From Flavobacterium frigoris (GTDB lineage Bacteria; Bacteroidota; Bacteroidia; Flavobacteriales; Flavobacteriaceae): 64,000 nt of DNA. The stretch covers positions 1-64,000 of the forward strand of contig NZ_FOFZ01000009.1 in the NCBI RefSeq assembly GCF_900111075.1. Direction: 5' to 3'. Positions 35,517 to 43,161 of the stretch are shown in pieces (position 1 is the stretch's first letter; each line of letters begins with the position of its first letter). The position numbers and the translations under genes are program-made. The notes under the pieces were generated by a model, which saw nothing but the letters and a program-made list of their open reading frames with translations, did not search any database and was not told where the DNA came from.

Positions 35517-38500
35517 TTAAAAAGTAAGCTGGATTCCCGTCGTAAATACTTTTAAAGGCGGGAGACTTGAACTAAATCTGGACTCGGGATCTGCTCCGCG
35601 ATACGAGGTAATGGTAAGCAAGTTTTGACCTTGAAATACGAATCGGCAATTGATACCTTTGAGCCATTGTTGCGGAACAGTATAGGATAAGGACAAATTT
35701 TTGAGACGAATATAGGATGCGTCCACAATCATGGCGTCACTGGAGTAAAAATTGTAAAATGCGGAAACTGCTTCACCATTTACTCCTGTAGTATATTGTT
35801 GATAAAGCGCACTGTCTCCTGAATTTTGCCAACGATCAACAACTGTTGCTGGCTGATTTGTCATTGTTCCTGGAATTCCCGTAGTATAAGATCCACTATA
35901 ATTTAGTTGCTTTACCCCCTGAAACAAAAAATCCAATTGCCAGTTTTTATAGGTAATTGTATTTTGAAATCCTCCAAAATATTTTGGATTCAAATCACGG
36001 ATGGACCGTTTGTCCTCTGCCGCCGTAAGTACCCCATCGTTATTGAAATCCTCAAATTGATAGATACCCGTTGCCGGATCAATACCCGTATAATGGTACA
36101 CTTTCTTAATATTTAAAGGTTGACCAATTACGAACTGATTCTCATATGTTGACCCTTTAAGATTGGGAAAAGACAACAGTTTATTACGCGAGATTGTCAA
36201 ATTAAAACTGCTGATCCAGTTAAAGGACTGTTTTTGAAAATTAATGGTACGTAATGTTAACTCGATTCCTCTGTTTTGTACTGTTGCGTCTAAGTTTGCT
36301 TGTAAGGAATTAAACCCAGTTGTGGCAGGGAGTGGAATTCCCACTAATTGATTTGAAGATTGATTGTTATACCAGCCTGCTGTTAAAAAAATTCGGTCTT
36401 GTATAAAACCGGTTTCTAATGCGAATTCCAATTTTTTATTGGTCTCCCATCCAAAATTGGGATTAAACAAGCGTGTTGGTTCCAGTCCCACAACTCCCCC
36501 ATAATTGTTTCCAGAAGAGCCGTAAGTATCTAAAAATTGATAATCCCCAATTTGGTCATTTCCTGTAGTACCATAACTAGCCCTAAGTTTTCCAAAACTT
36601 AAAAAAGGAAGATTATATTTTATAAAATTGGCATTGGAAAACAACCAGGCACTTCCAATCGCTCCAAAGGTGGAAAACTGTTTCTGTGCACCAAATCTAC
36701 TTGAACCGTCCCTTCTAGCAGTAAAATTGAGGATATATTGGTTCGCCCAAGAGAAGTTAACCCGCCCAAAGAACGCTTGGTATTTGTAAACGGATTCCTC
36801 ATGCAAAAGATCATATACATTAAAGGCGGAGGAAAGATTATAAAGCAGACTATTACTACTAAATCCGTTTGCCTCTTGCACTAGTTGAAGGGTTTTCTGC
36901 TGTTGGAAAGTACTTCCCAATAGCACTTCTGTTTTTCCTTTGCCAAATTCTTTTGTCCATGATATTTGGGGCTCGATGATCCATGATTTTCTGTTCGTGG
37001 TATTGACATAAATAGATGAATATTCACTTCCTACTTCATAGGCAGGATCATACAAAGTAGAAGGTTGTGTACGGCTATCATCAAAACGAGTATCTGTAAA
37101 ACCAATACTTGTTTCAGCAATTAAGTGGGGGAGGATGTTGTAAGACAACAAGCTATTGACAAGTAAGTCATTGGTGCGGGATATATATTTTCCATTTAGG
37201 TTAGCAAGAGGATTATTCCAGGTACTGTTTTCCCAGTTTAAATTTCCCTGCGCATCATACAAAGCTGGTGCATTAGGTGGAAGAAGAATGGCTTGTTGCG
37301 TGATATCAATCCCTGGTTGGTTGTTTTCCTGTGCGGTATAACCCATCGAAAAAGTGAGTCTAAATTTTTTATTTTCTGATTCGTGACTCAGTTGAGAGTG
37401 TATATTTCCTTTTTTATAATTAGAATCACCAGGAAAAACGGTTGTTTCTTTGTGAAAGTTTCCATTGATGATGAATTGCGTTTGTGACGATCCGCCTGAG
37501 ACGGATGATTGCAAATCAGTAAACTCAGCAGTTCCTCCGATAAATGTCTTTTGCCAGTCTGTATATCGTTTTTGATCCCAAGTACCGTTAACATCATAAT
37601 CAGAATAACCATAGGGTATACCATCATTAACAAATGCTTCTTTTCGCATTTGCAAGTATTGTGGGGTATTCATCAAATCCATCAGTCGGGTGACTTTCCC
37701 AAAACCAGTAGAAACATTCGTAGTGAATTTTGTTTTGCCTTCTTTGCCTTTTTTAGTAGTTACGAGTACCACACCATTAGCGCCACGGGATCCATAAATG
37801 GCTGTTGCATCAGCATCTTTAAGGACTTCAATACTTTCGATATCTCCGGGATTGATGCTGTTTAGTGGACTGATTCCGCCAGGCAGGACGGTACCAGTTA
37901 AATCAGAACCTAGCGCTTCTGAAGCATAAGGAACACCGTCAATGATGTAAAGAGGCTTGTTTCCATCAGCGCGCAAACTGTTTTGTCCTCTTATCTGGAT
38001 GTCAAAACTACCGCCAGATACTCCAGTATTTTGCGTGATACTAACTCCAGCCATTCTACCTTGCATAGCTGCCAGAACATTAGTTACAGGCTGTTTTTCT
38101 ATGTCTTTTGCTGTAATTCTAGCAATACTACTGGTACGTTCGCTTTCCTTGACGGAATAGTATCCCGCATTAATACGTACTTCTTGAAGCGTTGTGGCAT
38201 CTTCTTGCAAAACGATATCAATCGTTTTAAGCGCATTGATTGGCATAGAGACCGTCTTATACCCCATAAAGGAATAGACTAGCGTAGCGCTAGGGGAAGC
38301 CGCTATTTGATATTTCCCATCAAAGTCTGTAATGACAGCCGTATTTGTTCCTTTGATAGTAACCGTTACGCCTGGTAATGGGCCATTAGAATCTGTGACG
38401 GTGCCGCTTACTTGATGGGTTTGAAGGTTGAGTTTTAGAAAATTGCTGCCGTTGTAAGCTAGGACAGGGGTAAGGAACAGGTACAACCCTAAAATAAGGG

Positions 38501-38546
38501 AATACACTATTGTCCTACTCCCGTTGATTAATGAACTATTTTTCAT
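35517..38546 (-). CDS. SusC/RagA-family TonB-dependent outer-membrane transporter
   Basis: The protein is 1009 residues with a signal peptide. A carboxypeptidase-like domain lies at about 45-95 (VSGTVTDSNGPLPGVTVTIK). A TonB plug follows (NVLAAMQGRMAGVSI, then PLYIIDGVPY and EVLKDADATAIYGSRGANGV, the SusC signature), and the beta-barrel ends TGIQLTF. No N-terminal STN domain is present, so it does not signal to an anti-sigma factor directly. With SusD and the S9 peptidase it forms an import unit, probably for peptides. Its leader is duplicated about 370 bases further upstream. Confidence 0.94.
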   Translation of the reverse strand: MKNSSLINGSRTIVYSLILGLYLFLTPVLAYNGSNFLKLNLQTHQVSGTVTDSNGPLPGVTVTIKGTNTAVITDFDGKYQIAASPSATLVYSFMGYKTVSMPINALKTIDIVLQEDATTLQEVRINAGYYSVKESERTSSIARITAKDIEKQPVTNVLAAMQGRMAGVSITQNTGVSGGSFDIQIRGQNSLRADGNKPLYIIDGVPYASEALGSDLTGTVLPGGISPLNSINPGDIESIEVLKDADATAIYGSRGANGVVLVTTKKGKEGKTKFTTNVSTGFGKVTRLMDLMNTPQYLQMRKEAFVNDGIPYGYSDYDVNGTWDQKRYTDWQKTFIGGTAEFTDLQSSVSGGSSQTQFIINGNFHKETTVFPGDSNYKKGNIHSQLSHESENKKFRLTFSMGYTAQENNQPGIDITQQAILLPPNAPALYDAQGNLNWENSTWNNPLANLNGKYISRTNDLLVNSLLSYNILPHLIAETSIGFTDTRFDDSRTQPSTLYDPAYEVGSEYSSIYVNTTNRKSWIIEPQISWTKEFGKGKTEVLLGSTFQQQKTLQLVQEANGFSSNSLLYNLSSAFNVYDLLHEESVYKYQAFFGRVNFSWANQYILNFTARRDGSSRFGAQKQFSTFGAIGSAWLFSNANFIKYNLPFLSFGKLRASYGTTGNDQIGDYQFLDTYGSSGNNYGGVVGLEPTRLFNPNFGWETNKKLEFALETGFIQDRIFLTAGWYNNQSSNQLVGIPLPATTGFNSLQANLDATVQNRGIELTLRTINFQKQSFNWISSFNLTISRNKLLSFPNLKGSTYENQFVIGQPLNIKKVYHYTGIDPATGIYQFEDFNNDGVLTAAEDKRSIRDLNPKYFGGFQNTITYKNWQLDFLFQGVKQLNYSGSYTTGIPGTMTNQPATVVDRWQNSGDSALYQQYTTGVNGEAVSAFYNFYSSDAMIVDASYIRLKNLSLSYTVPQQWLKGINCRFVFQGQNLLTITSYRGADPESRFSSSLPPLKVFTTGIQLTF

Positions 38547-38640
38547 AATTTTGGTTATTGGTTAGATGAAACATGCGTTTTGTTTTACTGTGACTCTCTA
38601 TTTTGTTTGACGACAGGGGTAGAGGGTCTTTTTTTATGTG
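38544..38640 (-). promoter_or_regulatory. 5' leader of susC, copy 1 of a duplicated leader
   Basis: Read on the minus strand this leader has CCCCTGTCGTCAAAC, AGAGAGTCACAG, a run AAAACAAAACG, and ATCTAACCAATAACCAAAAT before the ATG. The same order of words occurs at 38916-39010. It probably contains the promoter and untranslated leader of susC. Confidence 0.6.
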
Positions 38641-38825
38641 ATGAGCCACAAAGGCGCTAAGGCATTAAGGTTAATTTTATTTAGTCATAGGCTTTAAAAG
38701 TTTGATGGTTGTGCGTTAAAGGTTATTAGTTACTGTAGCTTCTCAATAAGTTGCACCGTTTATTAATTGAACCCAATATCTTTAAAAATAGCCTTTTAGA
38801 TCCGTATTAGGTCTGGACGACTCGT

Positions 38826-38918
38826 TTAGGAAATTCTGCTGCAACCATAAAGCCAAAAGCATATAAGTGCTATTAATGCCACTATTAAAGCGGCTTGTAT
38901 TTGTTTGTAGTATTTCAT
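38826..38918 (-). CDS. 30-residue membrane/lipoprotein-like peptide behind a copy of the susC leader
   Basis: The ORF starts at the ATG at 38918 and reads MKYYKQIQAALIVALIALIC, then FWLYGCSRIS. A charged start, one hydrophobic helix and a terminal LYGCS resemble a lipoprotein signal or a small single-pass membrane peptide. It begins exactly where susC begins relative to the duplicated leader, which is the main reason to believe it is expressed. It may also be what is left of a replaced gene. No family is recognised. Confidence 0.45.
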   Translation of the reverse strand: MKYYKQIQAALIVALIALICFWLYGCSRIS

Positions 38919-39010
38919 AATATTGGTTGTTGGTTAGATTAAACATATGTTTTGTTATGACTCTCTAATCTGTACGAGGACAGGGGATAGGTTCTCTTTG
39001 ATCTCTTTGA
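38916..39010 (-). promoter_or_regulatory. Copy 2 of the susC-type leader
   Basis: On the minus strand CCCCTGTCCTCGTAC, AGAGAGTCATAAC, AAAACATATGTTTA and ATCTAACCAACAACCAATAT precede the ATG of the 30-residue ORF. This matches copy 1 in order and spacing across about 85 bases. Common control of both units is likely. Confidence 0.6.
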
Positions 39011-40006
39011 TTCATTATTACCATTCTATCATTAGCAAGCTGTTTTTTTTGGTTTTATAGGATTACTAAATAACCTGCACCTTGTGATAACTAACTCAAA
39101 TTAAATTATGTCCATTTTATTCAAAAGGTTTTTGGTGCAGGTGTTTAGGTTTAATAGATTATAAAGTCATAAATGGTTTTGTTAATTTTATAGTTGATTT
39201 TAAGTATAATAGCATGAATTCCACCAATATTTTTTAGATGAATATCTATTTTTTATTTTGGTTCAAAAACTCCTTTTGCTCCCCCTCGCAAAACATATTC
39301 TAAAAACTTAAGCATACCATTTGGAAAATAGAAATAAAGACAATACTTTTAAAGTGCGAGTTTAAAATAGAAAGGCTGAAATCTAAGTGCCAAAAGCAGC
39401 TTAGGTTTGCGGTGAGATATAACGATAGAAATGTTGTTTGTAATAAATCTCATTTTATATATTAGGATAGGGTTTCACACATCAGTATATAAATTATACT
39501 GATGGAAGAAGTTGCTCTTGTATGAGTGCTTCTCTGCGTTTCCTAGCCTAACCCATTGATTGTTTCAGTTGAGGGCGACAAAAGGAACCTTTAATTAGTA
39601 GTTAATTAAGGTGGTTTGCTACGAGTAATACATAAAAAATTCGTTCTCATAATTTATAGGTTTATGGTTATGGAACGATGTATTTCGGGTATGAAGAGTG
39701 CTTGCAGAAAAAGCAAGGAGCGGCCTCACACTTTAGAACCGTGGGCGACCAAACCCATCTTTAAAATCTTTCAATTGAAAAGTTACTATCTAAAGCTTAC
39801 GTGAGAACCGCTCGCATGCCGTTTGCAAAAGTAAGAAACTTTATGACATGGAGCGACTTCACGATACTCTCGATAGTAAAATTGGTCGTTTCGGTTCGAG
39901 AAAACATCGTTTTAATTATGCCAAAAGGGCTAATTGTCAATTCGCTAGAACAAATATAACATAATTATTTAATGTGGCAATAAAACCACAAAATATTTTA
40001 AAAAAA
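39011..40006. other. Gap without a recognised gene
   Basis: The first 450 bases are A/T-rich and empty. Between about 39450 and 39960 the DNA is more GC-rich and has several short stems (for example the CAGTATATAAATTATACTG palindrome at 39483-39501). It also has the open segment MERLHDTLDSKIGRFGSRKH on the plus strand, ending before the XRE gene. I cannot name it. A decayed mobile-element or intron piece is possible, given the group II intron remnant at 41622-41852. Confidence 0.4.
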
Positions 40007-40237
40007 ATGCAAAATAATTTCAAAGAGATATACATACAGATAGGAAATTCAATACGTGACAAACGTAAAGAAAGAGGTTTAACTCAACAACAATTGGCTG
40101 ATAAAGATGTAAAACTTGACAGATCTAAGATTAGTGATATCGAAAATGGCAAAGAAGATTTTCACTTCTTTACTCTTTTGAAAATCTGTGAAGCACTTAA
40201 TATGAATATTAAAGACGTTTTTACAGAGAAAAAATAA
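40007..40237 (+). CDS. Small XRE-family HTH regulator
   Basis: From the ATG at 40007 it is 76 residues; a GTG further upstream is less likely. The Cro/CI-type helix-turn-helix is complete: IGNSIRDKRKERGLTQQQLA, then DRSKISDIENGKEDFHFFTL and KICEALNMNIKDVF. No other domain is present. Such small regulators are typical of mobile or defence loci. It precedes the secreted unknown protein at 40476 by 240 bases, which contain a 13-base inverted repeat. Confidence 0.85.
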   Translation: MQNNFKEIYIQIGNSIRDKRKERGLTQQQLADKDVKLDRSKISDIENGKEDFHFFTLLKICEALNMNIKDVFTEKK

Positions 40238-40265
40238 ATATTAATATATTTGAGAATAGATAAAA

Positions 40266-40323
40266 CGAAACAAACCTTAGCTGATTTACCAATATTAGGG
40301 GGTGTATACAAAGGTTTGTTTCG
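40266..40323. repeat. 13-base perfect inverted repeat after the XRE gene
   Basis: CGAAACAAACCTT (40266-40278) and AAGGTTTGTTTCG (40311-40323) are exact inverse copies, 32 bases apart. No T-run follows, so it is not a standard terminator. It could be an operator for the XRE protein, a recombination site or an RNA hairpin. Confidence 0.55.
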
Positions 40324-40475
40324 CCTATATACAAGTTACCAGCAATACAAAAGCAGAAGAAAGAATATAATATTAATAAACCCGAATACTAAAACTTTAA
40401 ACATTTTAAAAAATGATATAATTTTTGCTAACTTATTGTAGTTATATCAATTGTCTAATTTCAAAATTCTTAATT

Positions 40476-41582
40476 ATGAAAAAAATTATTTTAATTCTAT
40501 TTCTTGTTTTTGCAGTTAAAACAAGCTCTCAAACAATTCCAAAATCAAATACTGAAAAAAATAATAATTTGTACTTTAAAGATTATCAAATCAAAGATTA
40601 TCAAATTCTAAAAAGTACAATCTTAGATTATTCTTCGGAATTAGAAGTCCCATTTGGATATGACGAAGTGACTATAGAAGATGAAATGATAAAGTTGTTT
40701 GATCCCGAAAATTTTAAATGTGATTGTGATGAAAAAGTGATAAAAAACATTAAAAAAGTCGTTGCTTCAAAAAAAACAAACAATACTCCCGAAAAATTGG
40801 GATTTATTCCAGATATAGTTAAAAGCAGGATTGGGAATAATCCAGCGTTTAAACTTTCAGGGCTTGGAAGTAAAATACTTGCTAATAGCTTTACATATAC
40901 ATACATTCAAAATAGTAAAGCTATTACAAAATCAGGAACAGCTGTTGATTCTCCTACTTCTAAAAATTTTAATATTGAAACTTATTTTGAATATGATGCA
41001 TCAAATTTTCTTTATAGTTTAGATTGTTCAGGATATTTATCTGCTGCTTTAAGCTCTGACATTGGTGTTTCCGGAAATGCAGTTGAAACCTCTGCAAAAG
41101 GTGCAGCAAAAAGTAAAAATTCTTTAATAATTATTTCTGGAATAATGTACTCACCACTTTATCAAGCATATAAAGGTTTCGGAAATTATAAAGATGAAAC
41201 AAAAGAAATATTAGAATTGCGTAAACAAGTAATTAATCAAATAATAAAGTCAATACCAAATTATGCCAATGATGATAAAACAATGATAAGTCTTGATACG
41301 GATTATAAAGTAGTCATTACGTCTAATAAAGGTGATTCTAGTTTTAATGGAGAAGCTTCTTTGTCAGGTAAAGCTGGAATGGGTTTTGGTTTTGGAAGTT
41401 TTTCGATAAAAGGTGAATCGGGTGGAGAAATTGGGCGTAAAAGTAAATTTTCTGATTTTGATTGTTATGTCATCAAAAAAAATAATTTAAATGAACCTGA
41501 CATATTAACGATAAAAGATTTGAATGTAAAAATTGTAGAAATTGATAATAAATTAAAAAGTATTCCAGCTAAAGTCGATTGA
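40476..41582 (+). CDS. Secreted protein of unknown function
   Basis: From the ATG at 40476 it is 368 residues and begins with a clear signal peptide (MKKIILILFLVFAVKTSSQ). The mature part has a CDC motif (EDFKCDCDE-like, near residue 80), a glycine/serine-rich segment (GEASLSGKAGMGFGFGSFSI) and no membrane helix. The middle section SGYLSAALSSDIGVSGNAVE recalls pore-forming or lipid-contacting folds only vaguely. I do not recognise the family. It lies between the XRE gene and a group II intron remnant. Confidence 0.7.
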   Translation: MKKIILILFLVFAVKTSSQTIPKSNTEKNNNLYFKDYQIKDYQILKSTILDYSSELEVPFGYDEVTIEDEMIKLFDPENFKCDCDEKVIKNIKKVVASKKTNNTPEKLGFIPDIVKSRIGNNPAFKLSGLGSKILANSFTYTYIQNSKAITKSGTAVDSPTSKNFNIETYFEYDASNFLYSLDCSGYLSAALSSDIGVSGNAVETSAKGAAKSKNSLIIISGIMYSPLYQAYKGFGNYKDETKEILELRKQVINQIIKSIPNYANDDKTMISLDTDYKVVITSNKGDSSFNGEASLSGKAGMGFGFGSFSIKGESGGEIGRKSKFSDFDCYVIKKNNLNEPDILTIKDLNVKIVEIDNKLKSIPAKVD

Positions 41583-41621
41583 AAAATGGTGAGTTTGAAT
41601 TTTAAATAATGTACTGCTTAT

Positions 41622-41852
41622 AATCGAGTAGACGGCTCCGCCCCAAACGGAACGGACTGCGCCTCTCACACCACCGAACGTACGGGTCACGTATTCTACG
41701 GTTCGCAAAGAGATGGGTTAAGTTCGAGGTAAACATCTGTTAAGGATTGGTAGCCTCTTCGTTTTAAACGTTGCATAGTAATGGCGGTACACAAAATAGG
41801 ACTCTTCGTAATAGCCCAACCACCTTTGTGAGTGCGACTGAAAGCATAAGTA
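41622..41852 (-). mobile_element. 3' remnant of a group II intron with the end of its reverse transcriptase
   Basis: On the minus strand 41852-41696 reads YAFSRTHKGGWAITKSPILC, then TAITMQRLKRRGYQSLTDVY and a stop. This is the C-terminal end of group II intron reverse transcriptase-maturases (WAxxxSPIL, LxxxGYxxLTDxY). After the stop come CCCGTACGTTCGGTGGTGTG, AGAGGCGC and CTACTCGATT, matching the domain V/VI end and 3' border of bacterial group II introns. The 5' part and most of the ORF are missing, so it is inactive. Bases 41853-42009 carry only the leader of the next gene. Confidence 0.8.
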
Positions 41853-42009
41853 TGGTCTTTTTTTGTTAAAAATTCTTAAATTGTTAAAAAAGATTGTTTG
41901 TAATTATATGAATGAAAATAAATAGGTGATTTAATTCATTTAAATTTTCATTTAAATTTTTTTTGAGTGATAATTTAGTATATTGACACTTTAATTTTTG
42001 ATTTAAAGA

Positions 42010-43161
42010 ATGAATTCTAGTGATATAATGTATTTTGATAATGCTTCCACTACTAAAGTAGATGATGAGGTAATAGATTCTATGTTACCTTTTTTTAAAG
42101 ATTATTATGGGAATGCTTCAAGTTCTCATAAATATGGTTCCAATATTAAAAAAGAAATAGAAATTTCTAAACAAAAAGTAGCCGATTTAATCAACTCTAA
42201 AACAAAGGAAATTATATTTACTTCCGGTGCTACGGAATCTATCAACATGGTTCTTAAAGGAATTACAAAAACAAATTCAAAAAGAAATCAAATAATAACG
42301 GTGTCAACGGAGCATTCTGCTGTTTTAGATACTTGTCTTTTTTTAGAGAATCAAGGAATTGATATTGTTTATTTACCTGTAAAATCAAGTGGTATAATTG
42401 ACCTTGAAGAATTGAACAAAATTATTGGCCTACAAACATTAATGATTTGTATAATGCTAGTCAACAATGAAACTGGAGTTATACAACCAATAAAAGAAAT
42501 AACTGATTTAGCTCATAAGCATGGAGCTTTAATGTTTACAGATGCTACACAAGCAATAGGTAAAATTAAAGTTGATGTATTAAGTCTAGATGTTGATTTT
42601 ATGGCTTTTTCTGCTCATAAATTTCATGGTCCAAAAGGAATTGGCGCTTTGTTTTTAAAAGAACAATTAATTAAAAATTTTAATTCCTTGATTCATGGTG
42701 GCGGACATCAAGATGGTCTTCGGAGTGGGACTTTAAATGTTACTGGAATTATAGGACTTGCAAAAGCTTGTGAAATTGCAAAAGTTCAAGTAGAAACTTC
42801 TAAACAGATAGAAGAATTGAGGAATGAGTTGGAAAATGAATTGCTGAAAATTGATGGTACTTACATTAATGGGGATATAGAAAAGAGAATATGTAACATT
42901 TCAAATATTTGTTTTCCTTCCATCGATTCTGATGTGCTGATAAATAGGCTTGATACAATATGTGTCTCAAATGGCTCTGCATGTACTTCCGCATTGATTG
43001 AGCCCTCTTACGTTTTAAAAGCAATGGGCTTAAGTAATGAAGATGCATTTTCTTCGCTTCGATTTAGCTTAAGCAAATATACGACTAAGAAAGAAGTTAC
43101 TTTTCTAATTGAAAAATTAAAACAAATTATAACGTACTTAACATCTTTGAAACATGTTTAA
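42010..43161 (+). CDS. sspA: Cysteine desulfurase of the DndA/SspA/IscS family
   Basis: This 383-residue PLP enzyme takes sulfur from cysteine as a persulfide. Seen are the start YFDNASTT, GATESIN, the lysine K204 in SAHKFHGPKG and the catalytic loop cysteine C325 in SNGSACTSALI. The loop is of the group I (IscS/NifS/DndA) type. In DNA phosphorothioation systems this enzyme feeds sulfur to the DndC/SspD ATP-pyrophosphatase, and such a protein is encoded at 51986-53092. It overlaps the GHKL gene by 8 bases. The sspA symbol is an inference from the island, since a housekeeping IscS would lie with isc/suf genes. Confidence 0.75.
   Translation: MNSSDIMYFDNASTTKVDDEVIDSMLPFFKDYYGNASSSHKYGSNIKKEIEISKQKVADLINSKTKEIIFTSGATESINMVLKGITKTNSKRNQIITVSTEHSAVLDTCLFLENQGIDIVYLPVKSSGIIDLEELNKIIGLQTLMICIMLVNNETGVIQPIKEITDLAHKHGALMFTDATQAIGKIKVDVLSLDVDFMAFSAHKFHGPKGIGALFLKEQLIKNFNSLIHGGGHQDGLRSGTLNVTGIIGLAKACEIAKVQVETSKQIEELRNELENELLKIDGTYINGDIEKRICNISNICFPSIDSDVLINRLDTICVSNGSACTSALIEPSYVLKAMGLSNEDAFSSLRFSLSKYTTKKEVTFLIEKLKQIITYLTSLKHV

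Noticed and set aside
39616..39804. 62-residue ORF upstream of the XRE gene
   Set aside because: Composition is not protein-like, the DNA looks like structured or decayed mobile sequence, and no neighbour supports it.
40250..40441. 63-residue ORF after the XRE gene
   Set aside because: It needs a TTG start, covers the perfect inverted repeat and shows no domain or leader.
41622..41852. Active group II intron
   Set aside because: Only the last about 50 codons of the reverse transcriptase and the 3' RNA domains remain.
42010..43161. Housekeeping IscS/NifS
   Set aside because: It overlaps a GHKL ATPase gene and shares an island with DUF4007 and DndC-like genes; no isc, suf or thiI gene is near. 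Not fully excluded.
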